From an uncultured Pelagibacteraceae bacterium (GTDB lineage Bacteria; Pseudomonadota; Alphaproteobacteria; Pelagibacterales; Pelagibacteraceae), in contig CACJBA010000002.1 of NCBI GenBank assembly GCA_902591535.1, positions 62,001 through 126,000 on the forward strand: a DNA stretch of 64,000 bases, given 5' to 3'. Under the pieces are notes generated by a model. It was not told where the DNA came from. It made no database searches and saw only the letters and a list, made by a program, of their open reading frames with translations. Position 1 is the stretch's first letter; the number at the start of each line of letters is the position of its first letter. Below are positions 51,644-60,835 of this stretch, piece by piece. Made by a program: the position numbers and the translations under genes.

Positions 51644-52692
51644 TGGCAAAAAACTTTCAAAAAGATTTTTTAATTTATTGTAATAGACAAGACTTAGAAA
51701 TTAATCCAAATCAATTAGAGGTTATTAAAAAGTTAGAGCAATATTATAAAAGTAATTTTAAATCATTTTTTTCAAAGTTGTTTTCAAATCAATCATCTCA
51801 AAAAGGTTTTTATTTATTTGGTGACGTTGGGGTTGGCAAAACTATGATTTTAAATTTTTTTTTTGATTGTATAGATGAAAAAAAATTAAGACTCCATTTT
51901 AATGAGTTTATGTTAGATTTTCATGACTTTGTGCATGAAAGAAAAGAAAAAAATGAAGAAAATATAATTAATATATTTGTAAAAAATTTAAAATCAAAAG
52001 CAGCTTTAATTTATTTTGATGAATTTCAAGTAACCAATATAGTTGATGCTATGATTTTAGGAAAATTATTTGATCAGATATATAAAGAAGGTATTAAAAT
52101 TATCTTAACCTCTAATACAAAAATTTCAGAATTATATAAGGATGGCCTTCAAAGAGATCAGTTTAAGCCTTTTATAAAAATTATGCAGGATCAATCTATT
52201 GAATATGAACTCAAAATAGATGATGACTATAGAAAATCAAACAACAATGAAATTCAAAGATATTATTATCCTCTTAATCAAGAAACAAATTTTAAAATAA
52301 ATAAATTTTTTAGAGTCATCACAAAGGATAAAAAGAAAACATTAAAAATTATTAATATTAAGGGTAGGGAGTTTAAAATAGAAAATTTTTATGAAGGTGT
52401 TGCTAAATTTAATTTCAGTGAGTTGTGTGATCAAAATTTAGGTGCTGAGGATTACCTGGAAATAATTAAAAATTGCTCATTTATAGTAATCAATCAAATT
52501 CCTCAGTTTAATAATACCAATTCAAATCAACAACAGCGATTTATTACTTTGTTAGACATTATTTACGATAAAAATATTTCAATCGCCGTAACAGCTAATC
52601 AAAGTTTAGAGTCGTTTACGTCATCAAGATCATTAGAAAAACCATTTAAACGTACCATTAGTCGTTTATATGAATTAACATCAAAAAAATAA
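51643..52692 (+). CDS. zapE: AFG1-like ATPase ZapE
   Basis: 349 residues, AFG1/ZapE family. Walker A LFGDVGVGKTMIL, Walker B IYFDEFQVTNIVDAMIL with the family-typical FDEFQV, and the TSNTKISELYKDGLQRDQF sensor region. In Escherichia coli ZapE acts on the Z ring; mitochondrial relatives help to remove misfolded respiratory subunits. Start overlaps the cupin stop by one base. Confidence 0.9.
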   Translation: MAKNFQKDFLIYCNRQDLEINPNQLEVIKKLEQYYKSNFKSFFSKLFSNQSSQKGFYLFGDVGVGKTMILNFFFDCIDEKKLRLHFNEFMLDFHDFVHERKEKNEENIINIFVKNLKSKAALIYFDEFQVTNIVDAMILGKLFDQIYKEGIKIILTSNTKISELYKDGLQRDQFKPFIKIMQDQSIEYELKIDDDYRKSNNNEIQRYYYPLNQETNFKINKFFRVITKDKKKTLKIINIKGREFKIENFYEGVAKFNFSELCDQNLGAEDYLEIIKNCSFIVINQIPQFNNTNSNQQQRFITLLDIIYDKNISIAVTANQSLESFTSSRSLEKPFKRTISRLYELTSKK

Positions 52693-52695
52693 TTT

Positions 52696-53115
52696 ATGAA
52701 ACAAGTATTTTATAATCTTCAAATAAATACTAACGGTCAAAAATTATATGAATTTACAGATAAAATAATTGACTGGATTAACAAAAATAATTTCAAAAAT
52801 GGTATAATTAATTTAAGTATTCAACATACAAGCGCATCACTGATTGTTCAGGAAAATGCTGATCCAGATGTCCAAACTGATCTAATAAATTATTTTGATA
52901 AAATGGCACCCATGGATAAAAATTTATATATTCACACAACAGAAGGAAAGGACGATATGCCTGCACATATCAAGTCTGCATTAACCAATAATCAAATTTC
53001 TCTAAGTATTAAAGATGGTCATTTATTACTTGGCACCTGGCAGGGTTTATTTTTATTTGAACACAGATTAGAAGCTCAAAAAAGGATAATAATTCATCAT
53101 TATATTGGCGATTAA
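52696..53115 (+). CDS. yjbQ: YjbQ family protein (UPF0047)
   Basis: 139 residues, the exact size of the family. IQHTSASLIVQENADPDVQTDL, LGTWQGLFLFEHR (both quoted near the limit) and HTTEGKDDMPAHIKSAL are its three conserved stretches. A thiamine phosphate synthase side activity has been described for the family; the cellular role is uncertain. Its stop shares TTAA with the convergent photolyase gene. Confidence 0.9.
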   Translation: MKQVFYNLQINTNGQKLYEFTDKIIDWINKNNFKNGIINLSIQHTSASLIVQENADPDVQTDLINYFDKMAPMDKNLYIHTTEGKDDMPAHIKSALTNNQISLSIKDGHLLLGTWQGLFLFEHRLEAQKRIIIHHYIGD

Positions 53116-54545
53116 TTACCAATTTTATTTTTTTTCAAAGACTGAAAGGCTTCAAGGGCAGATGCTCTTGCTTTTTCATGTATTACTATAGGATTTGGAT
53201 AATCTTTACCAATAATGGTATTAATTGCTTGTTGATATTTTTGCTCCATTTCCCAGGGTTTGTGGATAAATTTATTTGGTACTTTTTTAAGTTCTGGTAC
53301 CCATTTTTTTACATAAATTCCTTCTTTATCAAACTTTTCACCCTGAAGTATTGGATTGAATATTCTAAAATATGGAGCTGCGTCAGCACCACAGCCCGCA
53401 ACCCATTGCCATTGAGCGATATTATTAGCTTTATTAAAATCCAACAAACAATTTCTAAAATGTTTTTCTCCCTCTACCCAAGTAATTCTTAAGTGTTTGA
53501 CTAAGAAAGAACCAACCACCATTCTTATTCTATTATGCATCCAACCAGTTTCATAAAGTTCTCGCATTCCTGCATCTACAATTGGATAACCTGTCATACC
53601 TGCTTTCCATGATTTTAAAAATTTATCATTTTTAACCCAAGGAAACTTATCAAATTCTTTTCTAAAATTGCCTTTTAAAAATTCTGGAAAATAATTAATT
53701 AAACTATGAGAAAACTCTCTCCAACCAAGCTCGTTGATATATTTTCTGTAACCAATACCCTTTGATTTTATTTCTGAACACTTTTTCCAAATGTTGCCAA
53801 CATGTATTTGACCATGCTTAATATACGGGGATAATTTAGAAGTTCCATCAATTGAAGGAATGTCTCTAGCAGTACCATAATCCTTAATTTTATTTTCTAA
53901 AAGGTTTTTAAGAATTTTTTTTGAGCTACTTTCTGAAACTTCCCAATAGTTTTCGAATTTTTTATACCAATTTTTTTTTGGTAAAATATTTTCTGGTTTT
54001 ATACAATTTTTAAAAAATGAGCTCTTCTTATTTTTCTTTTTAACTACATAATTTTTACTTGGTGGTTGATTTAAATAAATTTGTTCAGCATTTCTCCAAA
54101 ATGGTGTAAACACCTTGAAAGGTGTACCATCATTTTTTGTTACTTCTTGAAATTCATTTAATATATTTCCTTTAAAATATTTATAATTTATTTTATTTTT
54201 AATAAACAAATCACGAATTTTTTTACCTTTTGAAATAACATCTGGTTCATAAATTTTATTCCAGTAGATAGAAATATTATGTTTTTTATTTAGCTTAGAA
54301 AAAATATCTAGTTCATCCCCTTTAACTATTTCAAGATTAATTTTATAAAGTAATAATTCTTTTTTAAGTGACTCTAATGATTTAAAAACCCACCATTTTT
54401 GAGCCTCTCTTTTGTTATCAAATTCATTATTATTATAAATATACAATGCAATTACATTTTCGTGATTTTGGGATGCAAAAGAAAGAGCTGGGTTGTTCTC
54501 AATTCTAAAATCTTCTCTAATCCAAAAAATACCCGTACTACTCAT
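53112..54545 (-). CDS. phrB: deoxyribodipyrimidine photolyase
   Basis: 477 residues, class I CPD photolyase. N-terminal photolyase domain begins GIFWIREDFRIENNPALS; the FAD-binding part has GTSKLSPYIKHGQIHVGN, GWREFSHSL, WKAGMTGYPIVDAGMREL and WMHNRIRMVVGSFLVK, with the tryptophans used for electron transfer. It repairs UV-made pyrimidine dimers using light, as expected for a surface-ocean cell. It lies 4 bp after the DpaL gene on the minus strand. Confidence 0.93.
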   Translation of the reverse strand: MSSTGIFWIREDFRIENNPALSFASQNHENVIALYIYNNNEFDNKREAQKWWVFKSLESLKKELLLYKINLEIVKGDELDIFSKLNKKHNISIYWNKIYEPDVISKGKKIRDLFIKNKINYKYFKGNILNEFQEVTKNDGTPFKVFTPFWRNAEQIYLNQPPSKNYVVKKKNKKSSFFKNCIKPENILPKKNWYKKFENYWEVSESSSKKILKNLLENKIKDYGTARDIPSIDGTSKLSPYIKHGQIHVGNIWKKCSEIKSKGIGYRKYINELGWREFSHSLINYFPEFLKGNFRKEFDKFPWVKNDKFLKSWKAGMTGYPIVDAGMRELYETGWMHNRIRMVVGSFLVKHLRITWVEGEKHFRNCLLDFNKANNIAQWQWVAGCGADAAPYFRIFNPILQGEKFDKEGIYVKKWVPELKKVPNKFIHKPWEMEQKYQQAINTIIGKDYPNPIVIHEKARASALEAFQSLKKNKIGN

Positions 54546-54549
54546 TAGA

Positions 54550-55680
54550 TTAATTTTGGTTTATTAATTTCTTATACATTTCTTGGTCTGTGTCTCCTTC
54601 ACAACCAAATACCAAAACGTTAGACTTTTCATTGAGCTCTAATTTTTTCTTAATTACTTCATCTTCACAACTTGAGATTAAACTAATTACTCCAGGTGCT
54701 GAGTTTTCTCCTGCAATTATTTTTTCCTCACTAAAGCTTGAATTTCCAAGTAATTTCATAGTTTTTGCAATATCATCATCTGGTAAACTTATGCAGTGTT
54801 TAACCGAATTTTTTAATATTTCCCATGGGACCAAAGATACCTCCCCACAGGACATTCCACCCATCAAACTTTCTCTTTTAATATCAATTTTTTCTATCTT
54901 TCCAGTTTTAATACTTTCCATAACGCATGCTGCGCTATCCGGCTCCACCACTACAATGGTTGGTACGTTTTTTAAATATCTTGCTATACCAGCCACCATC
55001 GCAGCAGCCATTCCACCCACACCTGCTTGTAATATTATATGTGTAATTTTTTCATCTTTTATTTGATCAGCAATCTCTCTCATCATAACAGTGTAGCCAG
55101 CCATAGTATATTTTGGAACGATCATATAATCTTTCCAAGCAACATCCTGAACAATTTGCCAATTATTTTCTGTTGATTGCTTTATACATTCTATTAGAGA
55201 CTTTTCATAATTTCCTTTAACTTTTACAACATCTGCACCAAGTTTAGACATAGCTTCACCTCTTGCATCACTGACAAATTCACTTATAAAAATTTTACAT
55301 TTTAGACCAAGTCGTTTAGCTCCCCAGGCAACAGATCTTCCATGATTACCTGCTGTAGCGGTTGCTACGATTATATCTTTATTCCCTTTAGAAACTTTTT
55401 CTACAGCATATGCACCACCTAAAGCTTTAAATGATTTTAAATTAAATCGTTTATGTTCATCTTTATAAAAAATATTTTTTAAATTTAATTCTTTAGAAAG
55501 TTTATTTAGAGAAATTAGAGGAGTAGGCGCATACCCTTTCCATTTTGAAATACTGCCGTATGCATCATCTATATCTTTTGATGATAAAGATTTGAATATC
55601 TGATTTTTATCAAAAGAATAATTAGCGTTGTCGGTAAATTCAGAATATTTCCATTGGTGTCCATTGGATAATATTGTCAT
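54550..55680 (-). CDS. dpaL: diaminopropionate ammonia-lyase
   Basis: 376 residues, PLP fold type II. The PLP lysine is in RFNLKSFKALGGAYAV; ATATAGNHGRSVAWGAKRLG, quoted in part as ATAGNHGRSVAWG, binds the phosphate; QAGVGGMAAAMV follows. SMGGMSCGEVS is typical of DpaL (about 400 residues in Escherichia coli). It splits 2,3-diaminopropionate to pyruvate and ammonia. The neighbour is a glutamine-synthetase-like gene, so released ammonia may be captured. Threonine/serine dehydratase is a weaker alternative. Confidence 0.87.
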   Translation of the reverse strand: MTILSNGHQWKYSEFTDNANYSFDKNQIFKSLSSKDIDDAYGSISKWKGYAPTPLISLNKLSKELNLKNIFYKDEHKRFNLKSFKALGGAYAVEKVSKGNKDIIVATATAGNHGRSVAWGAKRLGLKCKIFISEFVSDARGEAMSKLGADVVKVKGNYEKSLIECIKQSTENNWQIVQDVAWKDYMIVPKYTMAGYTVMMREIADQIKDEKITHIILQAGVGGMAAAMVAGIARYLKNVPTIVVVEPDSAACVMESIKTGKIEKIDIKRESLMGGMSCGEVSLVPWEILKNSVKHCISLPDDDIAKTMKLLGNSSFSEEKIIAGENSAPGVISLISSCEDEVIKKKLELNEKSNVLVFGCEGDTDQEMYKKLINQN

Positions 55681-55683
55681 AGA

Positions 55684-57009
55684 CTAGCAATCTAAAGTAT
55701 TATCTTTTTCCCATTTTGTAATACTTCTATTTTTACTAAAAATATTTTTTGATTTAAATTCATTGATTTCTGAATTTCTCAATTTTATATAACTTTCAAT
55801 TACGTCTTTACCAAAAGCATTGTTAATATCTTTATTATTTTTTAACAAACTTAAAGACTGACCAAGTTCATCGGGAAGTTTAGGTAAATTTGGATATTTT
55901 TTAAAGTCTTCGTACATATTACAATATAAAGGTTTACCTGGATCGATTTTATTTTTTAAACCATAAAGACCAGCCGCCAAAACACTTGCTTGCAATAAGT
56001 AAGGATTTGCAGATCCATCCATCAATCTTAATTCAAATCTTCCTGGATCAGGAATTCTGATCATGTGAGTTCGGTTATTACCTGTATAAGAAATACTACT
56101 TGGCGACCATGATGCTCCAGATTTTGTGGGTGGTGCATTTATTCTTCTGTAACTATTTATTGTTGGATTGAAGAAAGCAGATAATGATGAAGCATTATTA
56201 ATAACTCCACCTAAAAAATTATAAGCCATTTTACTTAAACCCAATTTATCTTTTTTATCTAAGAATTTATTTTTGTTACCTTGCCAAACAGATATATGAG
56301 CATGACATCCATTGCCTGTTAAATTTTCAAATGGTTTAGGCATAAATGTTGCTCTTAATCCGTGTTTTTCAGCGATTGTTTTGACCATGAATTTAAAAAA
56401 TGTATGTCTATCTGCTGTTTTAAGACATTCTGAATAATCCCAATTCATTTCAAATTGTCCATTAGCATCTTCGTGATCATTTTGATATGGGCCCCATCCC
56501 ATTTCAATCATACAATCGCAAATTTCCCTTATTAAATCATATCTTCTCATTAATGCAGATTGATCATAGCAAGGTTTAGATTGAGTGTCTCTTGGGTCAG
56601 CGATCGAGTTGCCATCAGGAGAGATTAAAAAATATTCGCATTCGACACCTGATTTCATTGTTAAATTTTGTTTCTTTAGTTTTTTTATTTGATTTTTTAA
56701 CATTACTCTTGGAGACGCTTCAACAGGCTTACCATTCATCCATAGATCAGAAGCTAACCAACCAACTTCTTTATTCCAGGGTAGTTGAATTAAACTATCT
56801 GGATCAGGAATTCCAAACATATCTGAATCGGCCGGTGTCATATCCAGCCATGCAGCAAATCCAGCAAAACCAGCGCCCGCACTTTGCATTTCTTTGATTG
56901 CATGAGCGGGTACCAACTTTGATCTTAAGACACCAAATAAATCTACGAAACTAATTAAAAAATATTTAATTTTTTTTTGTTTAGCAATTTGAAATAGATT
57001 TTTAGACAC
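55684..57009 (-). CDS. type III glutamine-synthetase-like protein (GlnT family)
   Basis: 441 residues. Catalytic-domain features: GVECEYFLISPDG, QNDHEDANGQFEMNWDY, MPKPFENLTGNGCHAH, INSYRRINAPPTKSGA and RFELRLMDGSANPYL. The GCHAHISVW stretch and length place it in the GlnT group, which includes gamma-glutamylmethylamide synthetase and relatives. It is clearly different from the second GlnT-like gene at the window end. Its place between dpaL and amt suggests ammonia or amine assimilation; the true substrate is uncertain. Confidence 0.82.
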   Translation of the reverse strand: MSKNLFQIAKQKKIKYFLISFVDLFGVLRSKLVPAHAIKEMQSAGAGFAGFAAWLDMTPADSDMFGIPDPDSLIQLPWNKEVGWLASDLWMNGKPVEASPRVMLKNQIKKLKKQNLTMKSGVECEYFLISPDGNSIADPRDTQSKPCYDQSALMRRYDLIREICDCMIEMGWGPYQNDHEDANGQFEMNWDYSECLKTADRHTFFKFMVKTIAEKHGLRATFMPKPFENLTGNGCHAHISVWQGNKNKFLDKKDKLGLSKMAYNFLGGVINNASSLSAFFNPTINSYRRINAPPTKSGASWSPSSISYTGNNRTHMIRIPDPGRFELRLMDGSANPYLLQASVLAAGLYGLKNKIDPGKPLYCNMYEDFKKYPNLPKLPDELGQSLSLLKNNKDINNAFGKDVIESYIKLRNSEINEFKSKNIFSKNRSITKWEKDNTLDC

Positions 57010-57026
57010 AACTTAAATTAACACAA

Positions 57027-57179
57027 TTATTTAAAAAAAGATAAAATTGTTTCTTTATAATAAATTAAATTTACAACAATAATTACAATTATAGCTAGTA
57101 TTACACCATACTTGGCCTTAGGAAAAGCCACACCTCTCATTTTAGTAGGTCTTAGTTCTTCGTTATCTTTATCAGTCAT
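57027..57179 (-). CDS. small single-helix membrane protein
   Basis: 50 residues from ATG 57179 (MTDKDNEELRP...). A longer frame from 57224 begins inside the terminator stem and is rejected. The N-terminal 25 residues are charged; one helix (about 24-43: YGVILAIIVIIVVNLIYY) follows. No family known. It is between the GlnT-like gene and the Amt/76-residue pair and lies beyond their terminator, so it may belong to the GlnT transcript. Confidence 0.6.
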   Translation of the reverse strand: MTDKDNEELRPTKMRGVAFPKAKYGVILAIIVIIVVNLIYYKETILSFFK

Positions 57180-57189
57180 ATTGTTCTTT

Positions 57190-57222
57190 AAAAAAAAAGG
57201 GCGCCACAATAAAGTAGCGCCC
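57190..57222 (-). terminator. Rho-independent terminator after the amt operon
   Basis: On the minus strand GGGCGCTAC pairs with GTGGCGCCC over 9 bp (one U-G pair) around TTTATT, followed by nine Ts (complement of 57190-57198). It lies 16 bp after the stop of the 76-residue gene, so it ends the amt transcript. Confidence 0.88.
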
Positions 57223-57237
57223 AAATTTTAATTTAAA

Positions 57238-57468
57238 TTACCAATCGGTAATATTGCTTTTATGGTCATTAGCACTAGGTCTTTTTCTAGCAAGTCTAGA
57301 AAGCTCTTCACTTTCAGCTCTTGCTGTCAAAATGTGCCAACCAACCCATAAGATCACAGCAATGATTACCAGTATACCTTCACTAGATCCAGCACCAGGG
57401 TAAATTGCACCAGCAACTTCTTCTGCCGGCTTATTAAGGTGATCTATCCAGTTTGTAACTGTAGCCAT
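57238..57468 (-). CDS. small single-helix membrane protein next to amt
   Basis: 76 residues, one helix at about 30-49 (GILVIIAVILWVGWHILTA), charged C-terminal tail. It has a good ribosome site (AGGAGG) and follows amt by 11 bp, before a strong terminator, so it is co-transcribed with the ammonium transporter. No known family. A small accessory or regulatory partner of Amt is possible; there is no GlnK-like gene in the window. Confidence 0.72.
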   Translation of the reverse strand: MATVTNWIDHLNKPAEEVAGAIYPGAGSSEGILVIIAVILWVGWHILTARAESEELSRLARKRPSANDHKSNITDW

Positions 57469-57479
57469 ATTTTCCTCCT

Positions 57480-58880
57480 TTACCTGGTTGCAGATGAAAC
57501 TGCTTTTTCATCTTCTTTAGCAGATTCCATCATTTCATAGTCTAATCCAGCTATCTCAACTTCACGAGGGATTCTTAATTTACCCATACCGTTAAGAACT
57601 TTAGCTATGATGTAGCCTGGTATTAGTCCAAGAACAACGAACATTATTAATGCTCCGATGAACTGTCCTAATGGATTAATTGTTGCATAAGTTGTTCCGT
57701 CCCACATAGCACCAACACTGTAACCAGATGATGGATAACCATTTAAGACAAAACCACAAATAACAAGACCTACAAATCCAGCATAACCATGTACTGCTAC
57801 GGCACCAACTGCATCATCAATTTTGAACTTACGTTCAACCCAGTAATGTAGTTTGTATGCAATTACAACACCGATCATACCAATGATCATTGCTTGAATT
57901 GGATGATATAAATCATTTCCAGCCGAAGCACAGATCACGCCTGCTAGACCACTTGAGTAAGTCCAGAAAGGATCTCCTTTAGCTATCCAGTATCCAGCTA
58001 ATAATCCTCCTGATAATGACATCAAGAAGTTAAATGTAATACCACTAAGTGTAGTAGGCGTTACGTAGATATTAGTAGCTGTCCAGTAAGATATTCCTTC
58101 CATACCATACTCAGGTCCTAGGTCGAAAATAGGTATGTTACATGCTGCGTAAAATCCCCAGAAACCAGTATAAATTAAAAATAATCCCACTGTTACTAAC
58201 CAAGGATTTCTTGGCCCAATGTTTCTTGGTTCTCCGCTAGACGAAAACTTACCAATTCTTGGTCCTAAAACCATTAGAACACCTAAAGCAAATCCACCCG
58301 CAATCGCGTGAATTACTCCTGATGCGTATGCATCGTGGTATCCTAGAAGTTTTAACATCCAACCATCGAAGTGCCATCCCCATGCAGCATCAATTGTCCA
58401 AAATACAGAACCAATTGCAATTGCTAAAATCCCAAATGCAAAAGTTGTAATTCTTTCAATTATTGCTCCAGAAACGATAGAAGCAGCTGTCCAAGAGAAA
58501 AGTAAAAAGGCAGCCCAGAAGACACCAGAAATATGGTCTCCTAAATTGACAGCCATTAAATCACTTGTAGCCGTATACCATGTAGCACTAAATGCAGACT
58601 CATCTGTGATAAGCGCAGTGCTTTCATTCATTATTGATGGTGCTAATCCAGGTCCTGTAGGAAAAGCCCAGTAAATCCACCAACCAAATAAAAACCATGT
58701 TACTGTTACCAGAGGTATCAGCATCGTGTTTTTCATAAGAGTATGTTGATGGTGTTTGTATCGAGAAGCTCCAACTTCATACATACAGAAACCGACGTGA
58801 ATTAAAAACATCAGTACTACCGTTACCCAATAGTAAAACTCTGTAAATATGGTTGTAAGAGCAGCCAACTGATCAGTCAT
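57480..58880 (-). CDS. amt: ammonium transporter
   Basis: 466 residues, eleven helices, Amt/MEP/Rh family. The twin histidines of the pore are in SGVIHAIAGGFALG and VAVHGYAGFVG; the phenylalanine-gate and GWHFDGWMLKLLG stretches are also present. Several tryptophan/histidine-rich loops (YKHHQHTL) differ from AmtB, so a methylated-amine role is also possible. Upstream are the mgs-like genes, downstream a 76-residue membrane protein and a terminator. Ribosome site GGAGAGA precedes the ATG. Confidence 0.92.
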   Translation of the reverse strand: MTDQLAALTTIFTEFYYWVTVVLMFLIHVGFCMYEVGASRYKHHQHTLMKNTMLIPLVTVTWFLFGWWIYWAFPTGPGLAPSIMNESTALITDESAFSATWYTATSDLMAVNLGDHISGVFWAAFLLFSWTAASIVSGAIIERITTFAFGILAIAIGSVFWTIDAAWGWHFDGWMLKLLGYHDAYASGVIHAIAGGFALGVLMVLGPRIGKFSSSGEPRNIGPRNPWLVTVGLFLIYTGFWGFYAACNIPIFDLGPEYGMEGISYWTATNIYVTPTTLSGITFNFLMSLSGGLLAGYWIAKGDPFWTYSSGLAGVICASAGNDLYHPIQAMIIGMIGVVIAYKLHYWVERKFKIDDAVGAVAVHGYAGFVGLVICGFVLNGYPSSGYSVGAMWDGTTYATINPLGQFIGALIMFVVLGLIPGYIIAKVLNGMGKLRIPREVEIAGLDYEMMESAKEDEKAVSSATR

Positions 58881-58950
58881 ATTCTCTCTCCATATTTGTT
58901 TTATGAAACCCTATTAAATTTTATGATTCGATACAAACATAAAAGAAAGT

Positions 58951-58980
58951 TAAAAACCTACTATGAACAGTAGGTTTTTA
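58951..58980 (-). terminator. terminator between the mgs-like operon and amt
   Basis: TAAAAACCTACT pairs over 12 bp with AGTAGGTTTTTA around a 6-base loop. On the minus strand the 3' arm ends in a T run and is followed by ACTTTCTTTT. It begins 26 bp after the stop of the 134-residue gene, so amt must have its own promoter in 58881-58950. Confidence 0.85.
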
Positions 58981-59006
58981 AAATAAATCAACTATCGATT
59001 GTAAAT

Positions 59007-59411
59007 TTAAAATTTTAAGTAAGCCTTTTTCAAATCAACAAGTGGATGCTTCGGAGACATTTGGAACTTAACTAAAAGCTCTCTTGCAATCATGTCTCTA
59101 TCCTGTTGGTTGTTAGGTAATTTTATTGATTTAGGAATAGTAACCCAACCGTTCGCATTTCTGCAAAATACAGCAGGTCTATCCTCTTCGTACCCCATAT
59201 GAACATCTTCCAACCAATTTAAATCATCCCATCCCATTGCTTCTATATATTTTTTTAGAAATGGAGTGAGTTTGCTATAATCAGGTAAAAGGTTTACATC
59301 ATATCGATAACCAATCGATTGACCGATCATCTTTTCCCTAGCTGTTTCTTTCTTTTTACCTAATTGGCCTTTTATCTCTTTAACTACTTTTTTACTTTTT
59401 TTCTTTGCCAT
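59007..59411 (-). CDS. conserved-looking protein of unknown function, last gene of the mgs-like operon
   Basis: 134 residues; the first 30 are strongly basic (MAKKKSKKVVKEIKGQLGKKK) and may be disordered. The rest is globular-looking, with WDDLNWLEDVHMGYEEDRPA and RELLVKFQMSPKHPLVDLKK as its best-formed parts. No named family is recognised. It starts 12 bp after the mgsC-like gene and ends the operon before a terminator, so a role in assembly or function of the N-methylglutamate/glutamate synthase is possible. Confidence 0.68.
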   Translation of the reverse strand: MAKKKSKKVVKEIKGQLGKKKETAREKMIGQSIGYRYDVNLLPDYSKLTPFLKKYIEAMGWDDLNWLEDVHMGYEEDRPAVFCRNANGWVTIPKSIKLPNNQQDRDMIARELLVKFQMSPKHPLVDLKKAYLKF

Positions 59412-59422
59412 AGTTATTACCC

Positions 59423-60835
59423 TTATATTTTATGATAGTTATCAACTCCTACAGTGTAATTTGTTCCAGCTAATGGAACTTTTGCTAAAGCTGAGGCTTC
59501 AGATGTTAATGCAGCTAAATCTTCAGGCTCTAGAGAGTGGATATTTGTTTTACCACATGCTCTTGCTAAAAGTTGAGCTTCTAATGTCATAGAGTGTAAA
59601 TAATTATATACTCTAAGAGCGGCATCATCTGGATTTAATCTAGCTCTCAATTTTGGATCTTGAGTAGCAACACCTACTGGACATCTTCCAGTATGGCAGT
59701 GATAACATTCACCAGCTTTTACTCCCATTTCTTTTTCAAAGTTTGCCTCTGGAATATCTTTATTACAATTTAAAGCAATCATAGATCCAGTACCAATAGC
59801 TATTGCATCAGCTCCAAGAGCTAAAGCCTTAGCCATGTCAGCACCATCTCTTACTCCGCCTGCATAAATTAATGTTACTTTTCCAGTTTTACCAACATCG
59901 TCGATTGCTCTTCTAGCCTCTCTAATTGCAGCAATACCAGGTATACCAGTGTTTGCAGCAGCGATATGTGGACCAGCACCAGTTGATCCTTCCATTCCAT
60001 CTAAATATATAGAGTCAGGATCACATTTTGCAGCCATACGTACATCATCATAAACTTTAGATGCACCTAATTTTAATTGAATTGGCACTTTGTTTTTTGT
60101 TAATTGTCTTAACTCTTCAACTTTAAGAGCTAAATCATCTGGACCAAGCCAGTCTGGGTGTCTTGCAGGGGATCTTTGATCAATTCCAGATGGTAATGAT
60201 CTCATTTCAGCTACTTGGTCGGTAACTTTTTGACCCATTAAGTGTCCACCCATACCTACTTTTTGACCTTGTCCAATAAATACCTCAATACCATCTGCTA
60301 ATTGCGCATGATGTGGGTTAAAACCATATCTTGATTGAATACATTGGTAGTACCATTTTTCAGAATATCTTCTTTCATCAGGTATCATTCCACCTTCACC
60401 AGAACACGTGGCACTTCCAGCCATAGTTGCTCCTCTTGCTAAAGCAGTTTTTGCTTCATAAGAAAGTGCACCAAAACTCATTCCTGTAATATAAACAGGA
60501 ATATCTAACTCAATTGGATTTTCACATCTTGGACCAATAACAGTTTTAGTTTCACATTTTTCTCTATAACCTTCAATTACAAATCTAGTTAGTGTCCCTG
60601 GCAAGAATACCAAATCATCAAAAGTAGGAATTTTTTTCATTAGCGCCATACCACGCATTCGGTATCTTCCTAATTGAGATTTAATATGAATATCGTCTAT
60701 TACCTCAGGAGTAAAAATAGCATTGTGTCCTAATAAACTTTTGTTTCTTTTACCCTCTTCATGGACGTGAACATCTGCTTTTCCTCCAACACCTTTTCCA
60801 TTTTTTTTAATTTTTTTTGTTTTTTTCTTAGGCAT
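59423..60835 (-). CDS. mgsC: glutamate-synthase-like FMN/FeS subunit (MgsC-like)
   Basis: 470 residues equal to the central part of glutamate synthase large subunit. SFGALSYEAKTALARGA and LDGMEGSTGAGPH form the FMN/2-oxoglutarate region; C377, C380 and C385 (CYHCHTGRCP) bind the 3Fe-4S cluster. In GltB this is one domain; here it is a separate gene. With the amidotransferase and GXGXG genes upstream and a GmaS-like gene first in the operon, N-methylglutamate synthase is the best match. The GlxD-type glutamate synthase is the alternative. Confidence 0.82.
   Translation of the reverse strand: MPKKKTKKIKKNGKGVGGKADVHVHEEGKRNKSLLGHNAIFTPEVIDDIHIKSQLGRYRMRGMALMKKIPTFDDLVFLPGTLTRFVIEGYREKCETKTVIGPRCENPIELDIPVYITGMSFGALSYEAKTALARGATMAGSATCSGEGGMIPDERRYSEKWYYQCIQSRYGFNPHHAQLADGIEVFIGQGQKVGMGGHLMGQKVTDQVAEMRSLPSGIDQRSPARHPDWLGPDDLALKVEELRQLTKNKVPIQLKLGASKVYDDVRMAAKCDPDSIYLDGMEGSTGAGPHIAAANTGIPGIAAIREARRAIDDVGKTGKVTLIYAGGVRDGADMAKALALGADAIAIGTGSMIALNCNKDIPEANFEKEMGVKAGECYHCHTGRCPVGVATQDPKLRARLNPDDAALRVYNYLHSMTLEAQLLARACGKTNIHSLEPEDLAALTSEASALAKVPLAGTNYTVGVDNYHKI

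Noticed and set aside
57180-57224. Longer start for the 50-residue membrane protein
   Set aside because: The extra 15 codons run through the stem and A/T tract of the amt terminator; ATG 57179 is better placed.
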